Under the pieces are notes generated by a model. It was not told the DNA's origin. It made no database searches and saw nothing but the letters and a program-made list of their open reading frames with translations. From Molanna angustata (taxonomy: Eukaryota; Arthropoda; Insecta; Trichoptera; Molannidae): a stretch of 64,000 nucleotides of DNA. Below are positions 1-10,274 of the stretch, piece by piece; the first letter of the stretch is position 1; each line of letters begins with the position of its first letter. The stretch is from contig OY754981.1 of the NCBI GenBank assembly GCA_963576475.1, forward strand, positions 26,698,132 to 26,762,131, given 5' to 3'. A program made the position numbers and the translations under genes.

Positions 1-113
1 GGAGTAACCAGCGAAAAGTGTGCCGATGTGCATTACCTTATAAAAGAAAGCACGACACATGCGTCTATGCTCTCACACTAGTCTCGTCTTCTCGCCTAAA
101 AAGGCAACATTCA
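1..113 (+). repeat. Dispersed repeat, family H, copy 1
   Basis: It opens with GGAGTAACCAGCGA and ends near CTCGCCTAAAAAGGCA, and contains CGACACATGCGTCTATG and AGTCTCGTCTTC. The same order of blocks recurs at 43338-43433 on this strand, and inverted at 4918-5010 and 24985-25060. It may begin before the window. No coding capacity; class unknown. Confidence 0.6.
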
Positions 114-990
114 AAATAAAATATAAACATTGTTTGATTGAAACTATGTTTGCTGATTATTTACCTACAAAAGATATTTCATTTTATATGAATGTCTTTC
201 TGTATCGTGCAAACATTATTTTTTAATACAAATTGAATTTATACGTACAGGAATTTGATAAATCAGTTTTTTGTTACATGTCCTTTATTTTTTTATGCCT
301 ATGGTGGCATTTCAGTTTGAACGTTAAAAAAATCAAAATATCAGGAAGAAGTAAAATCCGAGCATAATTTAAACAAAAAATGTATTAAATAATGTAACAT
401 TTGAAAAATCTACATATAAAAATATAAAATTAATTTTTCCCTCGTCAAAAAAATAATAAAACATGATACAAATTATTTGACATCCTTCAAACGACATAAT
501 GCATAGCTAAGTCTTTTCTAGAATCTTACATTTTTTTATAATTGCATAGATACCTACTGTATCTTCCTATGTAATAATTAATATTATATAATATTATTAT
601 TTTACATACACAATTTTTGAACGGTTTGTCTGAATATATTTAAGATGTCATTCATGACCTTGTTTTGTTCTTATCAAAAGAAGATTATGAATTATTAAAG
701 AATTAATATAAATCCTGATTTGATTAGAATATGTAATTCGCTCGTGTTATTTTTCTGAATGTATGCTTTGATGTACCTACATTTCATGTAATATGTAGGT
801 ATGACTAGACCACAAATGTATAACTGTTCTTTACGTACATGTATGGCTAGACTAAGATTATTGATACCTCTAACAATATTTAATAAACGTATCGAATGCG
901 ATTAGGTTTTGGACACAATTATATCATAAGTGAATATATGAATAATTTCATATCTCATGGGTCGATAGTCTCCAAAGAATGAGTTTTAAA
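114..990. other. AT-rich stretch, nothing recognised
   Basis: A/T-rich with frequent stops in all frames. I see no gene, tRNA or structured repeat. Confidence 0.5.
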
Positions 991-1260
991 TATGGTGTAC
1001 AAAGAAAGTTGCAGACCACTGTCGAGGGACTCTAAGCCTCATACTCTGGCCACGTATGCCGTGGTGATATTTATGCCCTTCTACAACACAAAGCGGTGGA
1101 AAAGATGGATATGGGGAGTAAGAGAACATCGTGGATTAAAAAATCAGGCAGTAGTTCGAGATTACGGATGCGGCGTTATTCATTAGGCTATAAGGTTGGC
1201 GAAGATCGTCAAGAGTCTGGTGTGATGGTCGCTAACTTCCGTTAGGAGCGTCACATAAAG
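991..1260 (+). other. GC-richer patch, unassigned
   Basis: Base composition rises here against its surroundings, and a 64-codon frame is open at 992-1186 (contains TKRWKRWIWGVREHRG). I do not recognise the peptide and see no splice signals clearly belonging to it. It may be the remnant of an old mobile element. Function unknown. Confidence 0.3.
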
Positions 1261-2135
1261 TTGAATAATTTTCCCAGCCTTGAATAAAATTATAAATATT
1301 TGTCATTGAATTTAGATAATATGTTCACAATAGCACATACAGACAACACAATTCTCTTACTATTATTACGTTCTCTTACTATTCTGACTTCTTACATTCC
1401 TATCTTTCAAGATAGCATTAATAATATGATCGTAATAGATTTTTCTTGACCGATGGCAATTAATGTACTTTGTTCTTCACTCTCATAATTCTTGTACCTA
1501 TATCTTCAGCAATATTACAAAGAATTTATTTTTATGCCATTCAAACGTCGGAGGAATCTAACATGGCGCAATAAGAATAAGAAGAAGAACTTTATTATAT
1601 GAAACAAATCTTATTCGATCCAAACCGCAGAATAATTGTGTATGCTTATCAAAATTGCAGCAATAGATTTAGCACACGCCCTTGAGGTAATGTAATTTAC
1701 CTACAAAAATACTGATATCTTTCTTTCGAATACATTAATAATGAGTATTGTTACATTAATATTAATAAGATTATTTTTATTTAAACATTCACCTAAGAAG
1801 TAGCAATATATAAATTTACAACACGTACAAACTACAATATTTAACGAGTCACAAGTTTTTTTTACAATAAAATAACTACGATTTACGTACATGATTCTAC
1901 ATATTTTCTGTCGACGTATTTTTTTTAATACTACATGGAATATCAATTAATACAAACATCATTTGACTTTTAAAAATACATTTTTTCAATCATACCTACA
2001 TATTGGCAGTATGTGAATTCATTTTAATAATTATTAATATTTTCGAAATTATTTTTATTAAATTGCCAAAATTGACGGTATTTAAGGTGTAATACTTCAT
2101 TATACTAGGTATTTTTATAATAAAATAGAGATGAC
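1261..2135. other. AT-rich stretch, nothing recognised
   Basis: Non-coding in all frames apart from short chance ORFs. It contains a short AAG-rich run at about 1575-1592 and nothing else identifiable. Confidence 0.5.
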
Positions 2136-2251
2136 GCCAAATATCTTGAACTTTTAACCGAGAAGGGGGGCAATTTGCACGTAAACCAACGAAGCAAAAA
2201 TACACAAATTTGCACTCTGCGCGACCGGAAGCTCGTTCAAGATGTTTGGTG
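2136..2251. mobile_element. Small inverted-repeat element, family I, copy 1
   Basis: The ends are inverted repeats of one another: left CGCCAAATATCTTGAAC, right (reverse complement) CACCAAACATCTTGAAC. The interior carries GTAAACCAACGAAGCAAA. A related copy in opposite orientation lies at 50060-50139, where the GAACGAGCTTCCGGTTGCGC block and the cttcgttggtttac block are recognisable. Too short to code; probably a MITE-like non-autonomous element. Confidence 0.5.
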
Positions 2252-2485
2252 AAAAATTATACCAGTTGATAAGGACCTAGTTAGCTGAAAGGGTGTTCCT
2301 GATATAAGGAAAATATATATGTAGAACCAAAATATATTTCATTTGATTTTAAATAAATACCTTGTGTTTTCGGAATTCACTTGGCACATTTTATTAATAA
2401 AAAATATTACAAATCACTGTTTTGACGAGTGGATTATTCAATATGATCAGAGGACGATACGTCAATCCTCGTCAAACAACTCACT

Positions 2486-2695
2486 CCTGGGGGGCAAGTC
2501 TGGTTCGACCGGCGAAATCAAAACCCCAGTGATTACCCATATCATGGATATAATTATAGTATGGAGTTCTATGACATCTAAGGAGTTCTATGACATCTAA
2601 AGATATTGTAGAACTCCATATAATAATTATATCCATGATATGGGTAATCACGGTGGTTTTGATTTCGCCGATTGAACCAGACTTGCCCCCCCTGG
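2486..2695. mobile_element. Foldback element, family D, copy 1
   Basis: A near-complete inverted repeat with arms of about 95-100 bp. The left arm starts CCTGGGGGGCAAGTCTGGTT and the right arm is its reverse complement with a few changes (CCAGGGGGGGCAAGTCTGGT). Both arms continue through GATTACCCATATCATGGATA. The centre duplicates a GGAGTTCTATGACATCTAA block. A full second copy lies at 29263-29455 and half copies at 38173-38215 and 53395-53480. It would form a long hairpin and has no coding capacity. Likely a foldback/MITE-type DNA element. Confidence 0.75.
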
Positions 2696-4917
2696 TTTAA
2701 AAGTGGTAAATAATTAATAAAAAATATTTATTTATTTAAAAACGTTTTAACGGTACTTGTTCAGTTATTAAATGTGCAGATTGCACTGAAATCAAATGTT
2801 TTATATCCCCGTAAAAATATTACTTTCAATTGCGATATTGAAACTCGTTTTGTACAAGCAACTCGCTTTCGCGATTATATAATAATTATAAGCGTACCTA
2901 ACCTAACCGAAAATATATGAAATCGGAAGACGAATTATATTCTTAGTTTTAAAATATGTAGCCCCTTAAAACAAACAAGTACCTTTTCAACGTCATTTTT
3001 GGAAGCTGTAAAGTTATTGTATGTCTGTGTTATATTGTATCGCAAAAAAATAAGATATTTTAGAAGAAATAATTTACTTTTTTTAAATTCCTTTTTGAAT
3101 TTTTTTATGAATTCTTATGATATAAAAATACAAAAAAAAATCATAGTCAATTCAAATCGTAGTTGTCGACATAGTAGTTTTTTGTATTAAAAATATTGGA
3201 ATAATTTGCCATCTGACATTCTCTCTTGTTCATCTATAGTGTGTGGTGCATGGATCAGTTTATAACGATTTCATATTAATTTCAACAATTTAAAAATCCA
3301 CGTGTGATTTTTTGCCAATAAATCTAAAAAGTTTGTTAATTAATATTTTAACATTAATTTTATCTAAATCGACTTTCAATACTACAATTTTTACCAAATA
3401 ACCATTATTCAATAAGTTATTCCAATTTTTTTATACAGTATGTTTTTTTTCAATATTTTATAGATAAACAAGAAAATTATTTTTAATTTTTTATTATATT
3501 TTTTTAGCAATGACTACAGTGCCATTTTGACAAAATTACATAATAAATGCACACTCTCATAATCAGTTTTTATTAAATTTTTACATACGTGTATTTTATA
3601 GAATTCTACTGCAATATTATTATAAGTAGCAAAAAGTTTTATAATTTAATCAACAAAAATAAAATGACATGATTTCTTTCACTGGTTTTAAACAATGTGT
3701 AGGTAGTTACTTATTTTCCAATTTTGTGACATTTTTATTAAATATTTTTTTTATTCATATACTGAATAGTAAAAAAACTTTACATGATTGTTTTTTCAAT
3801 ACTTTTTATGTTTACAGAATTTTTTGCAATCCAATATTTTTTTCGAAAAATTATTTACATATTAAAAAAAATCTAATTAATTGAAGTATTTGTTCATATA
3901 TAATATAAATTTAAACGTTTTTATATTTTATAAATATTAAAAAAGTACGGTTGACGCTAGTCATATAAAAATTAAATCATAATTACTTGGTAAATATGGC
4001 ACGTATTTTCATTATCCAGTGACTAAAAAATATTATCATTATTTAATAAATATATATATTATGTACATTTAATGAAAATAAGTTTTTTTATATTTCATTG
4101 GTGTCTATGAGAAGGCATATTATAATATTTTAAAGTATGTATATTTCATAAAATAACAGAAATGTATCGTGCTTCGTTTTATGTACATGCAGTTTCTTTT
4201 ATTATAATGACTGTCGATATTCACAAAATCGGAAAATAATTATTTATTAAGATCTATGTATGTATGATATTATGAAAATAAATATATCATAAAGATGAAT
4301 TTTCTCTTCAGAAATAAATTAGTTTTTAATACGATGATTTTCCACAAGCATATAAATCTATTTTTTTTAATTTTATTTTTTACAATAATGTTGGACGATA
4401 TTCAACAAATTACTTCATTCACCAAAGGTAGAGTATAAAAGATCTCGATAGTTCACTAGCAGAATACAAAAAAAAATTAATCTTTATATTTAAAAAAAAT
4501 CTAGGTCTATTTGTTAACTGTAAGGGTCACTATGCAGCCAAATATTTATATTTTTCTCGTGATTTTAACCTTACTCGAACAACAAAAAATAGTTACAATG
4601 TATACAAAAATCGATTTTTGATACCGACTGTCAAAACACAAAGCTTCTTTAATTAACAAAACCCTTTGTTATAGTTGATTTGTTAAATTAAAGCTATAAA
4701 AATTAATATTTCTAGAATCTTACAGTTTGTAAAAAACCCAGTTAGTGTAAAATTCAGATTATTAAAATTTTATTATTCAAATTTTTATTCTGATCATATT
4801 TCTTCTTATCGTTCGCATTACGAAGGATTGCGAATATGATTCATAAAAAAATACACAGCATAGTTCAAATACATAATTCCGGGATGGGATTCACCCCTTA
4901 TTCTGTGTTATTTTTTT
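2696..4917. other. AT-rich stretch, nothing coding recognised
   Basis: Very AT-rich with poly-T and poly-A runs. At about 2855-2910 a block with AAGCAACTCGC and CCTAACCTAACC resembles one at 32620-32680, so an old repeat is present. ORFs of 60-71 codons at 2999-3190 and 3669-3884 are Ile/Phe/Lys/Asn-rich chance frames. Confidence 0.5.
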
Positions 4918-5010
4918 AAGTGAAACGAGACAGGTATGCGGGAAATACATGTGTCTGCCGTGCTTCATTTTATAAGATGTATAACCGCACATCTGTAGCT
5001 TGTGACCCCA
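4918..5010 (-). repeat. Dispersed repeat, family H, copy 2
   Basis: Inverted relative to the copy at the window start. Contains AACGAGACAGGTATGCGGG, ATACATGTGTCTGCCGTGCT and TTTTATAAGATGTATAACC, matching in order the blocks of the copies at 24985-25060 and (inverted) 43338-43433. Confidence 0.55.
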
Positions 5011-5822
5011 CGTTGTAAGGGTGTGTATAAATTAGTGAAATACGCAAAGTATCAAAATACAAAATACCACACAGTCATGAGATATTTTCCGGAAAAAGAT
5101 TTATGTAGGTATGATTTATGAAAATCAATCTTTTTATAAAATTCTATAAAAATTTACGATTTTCTTGTTAATACTAATTTGTCACGAAAATGTATTGTCT
5201 TTAATTTATCGTATTCTGCTAACGAGAATCAAAATCAAGTATCGAATGAAATCGTCCATTTTAAATATATTATATTATTATGAAATTGACTGTTTTTTCG
5301 CCTAATGTCTACACTACAAACTAATATTCGAATGTATCATTTAGGATTTCACTACTAAAAAATAGTTTATTACACTAAACTTCCAACAGAAATTACAAAT
5401 ACTATAATTTGATAGAAAAATTAAGTGTTCCTATTTACATAAAATATTTACAATAACCGATAATCATTTTATATTTAATGAATTGTAAACAATTCTAATA
5501 CAAGTACGTGTAAATGCCATTCTTGAATTCTTTATTTAAGCGTCTACGTTATAAAAACACCAAATTTAATGTAAGAAAATTGTACAAAATGGCGTAACAG
5601 CGGAACTCAAAAAATCCAAAGAAAATGTCCTTTAACAAAATAGTCAGTCATTTCGTGAAGTTTGAACACGAATTATGTCCAAATCGTTCGTTCATTACAC
5701 CAATAGCGTCCTCTGGATTCAAAGAACGACAATACTTAGGGTCAATCAAATCTCAGTGACCTTGAAGGCGTTGCATCCAAACAAGCAATAGAACAGAAAA
5801 GACGTTAAACAAAACAGAGTGT
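5011..5822 (-). other. bnl: 3' untranslated and downstream region of the FGF gene
   Basis: This stretch follows the stop codon of the minus-strand FGF exon. No other gene is visible. The proximal part (5530-5822) is less AT-rich than the distal part, as expected for a 3' UTR. Confidence 0.5.
5531..5536 (-). promoter_or_regulatory. bnl: Candidate polyadenylation signal AATAAA of the FGF gene
   Basis: The plus strand reads TTTATT, so the transcript strand reads AATAAA, about 290 nt after the TAG stop. It is the first canonical hexamer seen downstream; an ATTAAA variant lies slightly closer (5565-5570). The true cleavage site cannot be fixed from sequence alone. Confidence 0.45.
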
Positions 5823-6626
5823 CTAGGGATCGAAGTCTTCGACCGTCTCCTGGACGGCCGACGCGGCCCGAAAAAACTCCCTTCCGAACCCCGACGTGGT
5901 GGTCAACTCCCAAGCCGAGTCATCCGACTGGGTGCTGCTAAAGATGTCATCCGGAGTGCTGGTCCAAGCGTCCTCGTAACTCTCCCACGTCGTCGTGGCG
6001 AAAGCTGCTGGATCCAAGGGCGCTATGTCTTCTAACGCCCTTCCGACCTTCCGCTTCTTCTTCAGCGGTTTGTTCGGCTTTTTTTTCAGGGCTGGATCCC
6101 CCTCTGGCCTCTGCTTGTTACCCGGGAACTTTTTGATCTTGAACGGCCTTTTGTGTCTCGTGTGGTTCGGAACCGCGCTGATGTTTTTTATGACGATTTG
6201 TTCTTTGATTTCTCCCTCGTTCTTTTTGACGCACTCGTTGCCTTCGCACTTTTGTTGTTTTTTTTGTTTCTTGGGATGCGGTTCGCAGCCGTCGGACGGT
6301 CTCTCTCCCTCCTTGCATTTTCTCTTTTTCTTTTTGTTGTTTCGACACGCGTGCCTCGGCGGATGGTGGGTGGCCGTTGGAACTGCGGCCTTTCTGCTGC
6401 AAGAGTTAAGCAGCGCTCGATGGGCAGGTCTCGTGAGAACTCTGACATAGCCCGACAGCTTCCCGAGAGGTCTTCGGGCCGGGAGCTGAACCTTCCGAGG
6501 GCGACCTCGCGCGTCTAAAGCCAGGTACATGGTCCTCCTGGCTCCCGAATGCCGGGCTGAAGAGTAAGTGTTGTAATGGTGTTGTTCTAATGTTTCGTTG
6601 AAGATGCACTCTTCCGTGAAATCCTT
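5823..6626 (-). CDS. bnl: Branchless-type fibroblast growth factor, last coding exon
   Basis: Encodes 267 residues and a TAG stop. In insects, branchless is a secreted FGF that activates the receptor tyrosine kinase breathless and guides tracheal branching (family knowledge). Residues 1-66 are the C-terminal half of the FGF beta-trefoil: EECIFNE with the family Cys, YNTYSS, MYLALDARGRPRK with a basic heparin-binding type segment, and RPLGKLSGYVRVLTR. NET (residues 10-12) is an N-glycosylation sequon. The next ~200 residues form a tail outside the FGF fold: Lys-rich runs, four Cys (CKEGERPSDGC, KCEGNEC), a KKKRKV cluster, then a Ser/Thr/Asp/Glu-rich end. The exon starts after a good acceptor (TACCATTGTTTCAG) in phase 0. 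An in-frame ATG 9 nt upstream is intronic and is not the start. The preceding exon is 20260-20363. Other open frames over this exon are shadows. Confidence 0.93.
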   Translation of the reverse strand, partial: KDFTEECIFNETLEQHHYNTYSSARHSGARRTMYLALDARGRPRKVQLPARRPLGKLSGYVRVLTRPAHRALLNSCSRKAAVPTATHHPPRHACRNNKKKKRKCKEGERPSDGCEPHPKKQKKQQKCEGNECVKKNEGEIKEQIVIKNISAVPNHTRHKRPFKIKKFPGNKQRPEGDPALKKKPNKPLKKKRKVGRALEDIAPLDPAAFATTTWESYEDAWTSTPDDIFSSTQSDDSAWELTTTSGFGREFFRAASAVQETVEDFDP

Positions 6627-6800
6627 CTGAAACAATGGTAAGATATAATTAGTCGCTATTCACATTTATTGACAATTTCGATTATCCATGTAAAACATAA
6701 ACACCAAGAAAAATGTTTAAATAAAACACTGAAAAAAATATTATGACAACCGAACTGGCTACCTGCGTTTTACCCAAACCTTTGTTTTTTTTTTTTTTAT

Positions 6801-7850
6801 TTATCCAACTGTCGATTTGTTCAGGAGAACTTTGTTCTCTTAACATATCGACAATGTATCAAGCCAGAATACGCGAGAATTGTATGGAGAGGTCTACTTT
6901 TTTCATGGATTTTCCAACTTTGAAGTCAAAAAACACCAACTTAGAGGCTTCGCAGCATATATGTTCCATACACGGATTTACTCAGAATTCGGAGTAGAAC
7001 ATTTCGTGTGTCTGTGTGTGTGTGTGTCTGTGTGTCTGTGTGTGTGTCTGTGTGTCTGTGTGTGTGTGTGTCTGTGTGTCCGTCCCCCCCTTATAACTTT
7101 TGATCCGCTCAATTTACAGAGCCTAAAATTTCAGCATATATAAACAGTTACAGGCCTACAAAACTTTTATACTCGGAATTTTGAATTTTTGTTTCAGTCA
7201 GGGGTTATCAACTTTTGAATTTTTATTTTATTTTTCCATATATCTCAGAAACCATAAACGGTAGAACGCTGAAAATTGGTACAAACATAGACAAATACAA
7301 AATCTCAAATTAGTTTTTTCAAAAAAATTCCAGGGTTTCTCAAACATTTTTTATTAAGAAAAATATTTTTTTTATGATAAATTTATGAGTTTAACTGCCT
7401 ATATTTCCAAAACTTTTACAATTATCGAAAAAAGCCGAAACACCCCAACTAGATAATTTAATTTTCTATAAAAAATATTAACACTGTAGTAGAAGATCTC
7501 AATTTTTTTTTAACAATTTTTTTAAAAATTGAATTTAGTGACGACATCGCTTCATACATTTTGTATGGCAGTCGCCTATACACAATATGTAAGAAGACTT
7601 AATAGTTTGTTACTTCATCTCCAAACATACATACATACCATCATGCAATTTGCATATTCTGGGTAGGAAAAAGGATCTTCTTCCATACTATCCTATCTTG
7701 ACATACATACCTACATATGTTGTATAGAAAACAAAATATCTGAAAATATTCAATAATTTGTATCTATGGGTTTATAGTTTGGTACATATTCTTCAACTAT
7801 ACATACTATCGCTATCGACAGTTGGATCTCATGTGTTACATGCAACTAGT
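6801..7850 (+). mobile_element. Family A element, first of a head-to-tail pair
   Basis: About 1.05 kb. It starts ATCCAACTGTCGAT (6803) and carries the inverse ATCGACAGTTGGAT at 7813-7826, followed by a 24-nt extension to ACTAGT. These look like terminal or subterminal inverted repeats. Inside are a TG/TCTG microsatellite, the block CCCCCCTTATAACTTTTGAT, and near the right end a CATACATAC plus GGGTAGGAAAAAGG block related to the lepidopteran CATA-type SINE. No transposase is encoded, so it is non-autonomous. Its left end is only about 175 nt from the bnl last-exon acceptor. Other copies: 7851-8877, 12180-12493, 32052-32459 plus 34069-34623, and 44098-44806. Confidence 0.75.
7006..7081. repeat. 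TG/TCTG microsatellite inside family A copy 1
   Basis: A run of TG dinucleotides interspersed with TCTG. The matching tract in the neighbouring copy (about 8055-8107) is shorter, so this is the main length difference between the two copies. Confidence 0.8.
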
Positions 7851-8877
7851 TTATCCAACTGTCGATTTGTTCAGGAGAACTTTGTTCTCTTAACATATCG
7901 ACAATGTATCAAGCCAGAATACGCGAGAATTGTATGGAGAGGTCTACTTTTTTCATGGATTTTCCAACTTTGAAGTCAAAAAACACCAACTTAGAGGCTT
8001 CGCAGCATATATGTTCCATACACGGATTTACTCAGAATTCGGAGTAGAACATTTCGTGTGTCTGTGTGTGTGTGTGTCTGTGTGTGTGTCTGTGTGTCTG
8101 TGTGTCCGTCCCCCCCTTATAACTTTTGATCCGCTCAATTTACAGAGCCTAAAATTTCAGAATATATAAACAGTTACAGGCCTACAAAACTTTTATACTC
8201 GGAATTTTGAATTTTTGTTTCAGTCAGGGGTTATCAACTTTTGAATTTTTATTTTATTTTTCCATATATCTCAGAAACCATAAACGGTAGAACGCTGAAA
8301 ATTGGTACAAACATAGACAAATACAAAATCTCAAATTAGTTTTTTCAAAAAAATTCCAGGGTTTCTCAAACATTTTTTATTAAGAAAAATATTTTTTTTA
8401 TGATAAATTTATGAGTTTAACTGCCTATATTTCCAAAACTTTTACAATTATCGAAAAAAGCCGAAACACCCCAACTAGATAATTTAATTTTCTATAAAAA
8501 ATATTAACATTGTAGAAGAAGATCTCAATTTTTTTTTAACAATTTTTTTAAAAATTGAATTTAGTGACGACATCGCTTCATACATTTTGTATGGCAGTCG
8601 CCTATACACAATATGTAAGAAGACTTAATAGTTTGTTACTTCATCTCCAAACATACATACATACCATCATGCAATTTGCATATTCTGGGTAGGAAAAAGG
8701 ATCTTCTTCCATACTATCCTATCTTGACATACATACCTACATATGTTGTATAGAAAACAAAATATCTGAAAATATTCAATAATTTGTATCTATGGGTTTA
8801 TAGTTTGGTACATATTCTTCAACTATACATACTATCGCTATCGACAGTTGGATCTCATGTGTTACATGCAACTAGTT
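7851..8877 (+). mobile_element. Family A element, second of a head-to-tail pair
   Basis: Almost identical to 6801-7850 over its whole length, including the 24-nt extension TCATGTGTTACATGCAACTAG after the inner inverted repeat. It differs mainly in microsatellite length and a few substitutions (for example ACTGTAGTAG against ATTGTAGAAG). It begins exactly where the first copy ends, so a tandem duplication is likelier than two independent insertions. Confidence 0.75.
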
Positions 8878-8879
8878 TC

Positions 8880-10188
8880 TTAATGTTACATACAGTTTTT
8901 TAATATAACATATATTTTCAAAATGAATTAATAAATACAAAAACCAAGATTGTAACGCCAATTACTATGTTACGGTCAAACAATAAAAATATATAACTAT
9001 ATATAATATACAATAATATATAACTCTATATAATTATGTATATACCCATAGAAAAAATATATTTGTATAAAAAAAGGAAAATTTCCGTGGGTATATACAT
9101 ACAAAATGACAAAATATAAAAACCTTACAAGGATAAGAAACAAAAAAAAACAAAACAAATCAATATTAAGTAAACATAAAATAGATGCATACAAGCTAGG
9201 AGGTTTGGGACAGGACAATGGATAGGAAAGAAGGGGAAAATTAGGAATATAAAATCAATCACTGAGAAAGCCTCAACATACTCTTAAATACGCTCGGTGT
9301 GCCAAACATGTCAAGACCCTCGAACTTTGCATCAAACTGTTTACATGCTCTATGTACAAAAGCATTTCCGGCATAATTAGTTCGAAGAACAGGCACATTG
9401 AATAAGTCGTGACTCCTTGTTAAACGCGCAGGGACTCTAAGGTTAATTTTCCCTAATAAATAAGGAGTATCAACCCGATTATTCAATATGTTATAAAGAA
9501 ACATCATGTCTCTGATTGTACGCCTCTTCTGTAAAGTGGGTAATGAGTATTTCACACAGCGAGCAGGGTAGTCAGGGGAATACGTATGTGATCTATAATC
9601 AAGGTGTTTCACGAACTTCTTTTGTACACGCTCGATTTGATCAATATGTATATTATAATGGGGATTCCACACCGTGCTCGCGTATTCAACCCGACTTCTA
9701 ACATATGACAGATATAGTACCTTGAGTGTATCAATTGAGTGAAATGGCTTGCAAACCCTAATTAAAAAACCCAATAGTTTCAGAGCTTTACCAACAATGT
9801 ATTCAATATGATCTTGAAAAATCAATTTGGAGTCCATCAATATACCCAGGTCTTTAACTAAGCTCGTTCGACGAATATTGCTACCTTGGATTTTATAATC
9901 AAATATAATAGGCTTCGCCTTCCTAGTATAGGTTATTATTGAACATTTGCTGGCATTCAAATATAATTGATTATCTAAACAGTAATTACTTAGTCGTGTA
10001 ATATCGTCTTGTAATTGTTCACAGTCATTCGTTGAGCAAATCTTTTTAAAAATTTTGGCATCATCAGCAAAAATAAGAATTGAGGATCTCTCTACCATTT
10101 GATCTAAGTCATTTATATAAAGTATGAACAATAGAGGTCCTAAATGGGATCCCTGAGGAACCCCCGAATGTATAATCTTGAATTTTTA
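8880..10188 (-). mobile_element. 5'-truncated non-LTR retrotransposon (LINE), Jockey/CR1-like
   Basis: The minus strand carries the 3' half of a reverse transcriptase frame (9259-10185) followed by a short AT-rich 3' region reaching roughly to the end of the family A pair. Homology stops upstream at a TAA (10186-10188), so most of the element is missing. It lies in the same orientation as bnl, inside its intron. The exact 3' boundary is uncertain; no clear poly-A tail or target duplication was seen. Confidence 0.75.
9259..10185 (-). pseudogene. LINE reverse transcriptase, C-terminal part
   Basis: Open for 308 codons to a TGA stop at 9259. It begins KFKIIHSGVPQGSHLGPLLF, the conserved RT block before the catalytic domain, then FILYINDL, then ILIFADDAKIF with the catalytic FADD box (family knowledge: the Asp pair binds metal ions). 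The thumb and C-terminal segments follow, including KDLGILMD, VEYASTVWNP and RVQKKFVKHL. The endonuclease and N-terminal RT blocks are absent, so it cannot work on its own. It is closely related to the LINE frame at 32978-34048, but the two are clearly different copies or subfamilies. Confidence 0.88.
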
Positions 10189-10274
10189 TCGGTAATAAAG
10201 GTTTAACTATTTATGACTGTCTTGTTTGGCTGTTTGCACAAAACATTTAGTTGCACAAAACCAAATGTTTTATA

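Noticed and set aside
2890..2910. Telomeric TTAGG repeats (CCTAACCTAACC here and at about 32670)
   Set aside because: Only two units each, embedded in a dispersed repeat; too short to be telomere-derived with any confidence.
5995..6609. Several overlapping open frames (plus strand 5995-6450 and 6153-6518; minus strand 6118-6402, 6188-6448, 6406-6609) over the FGF exon
   Set aside because: They are shadows of the GC-rich, Lys/Arg-biased FGF exon. Only the 5823-6626 minus frame shows a known fold and joins in phase to another exon.
5823..6626. A baculovirus-type FGF insertion instead of a host gene
   Set aside because: The sequence is split by a 13.6-kb intron with good splice signals and a conserved exon phase, and no viral neighbours are present. 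This is a host gene.
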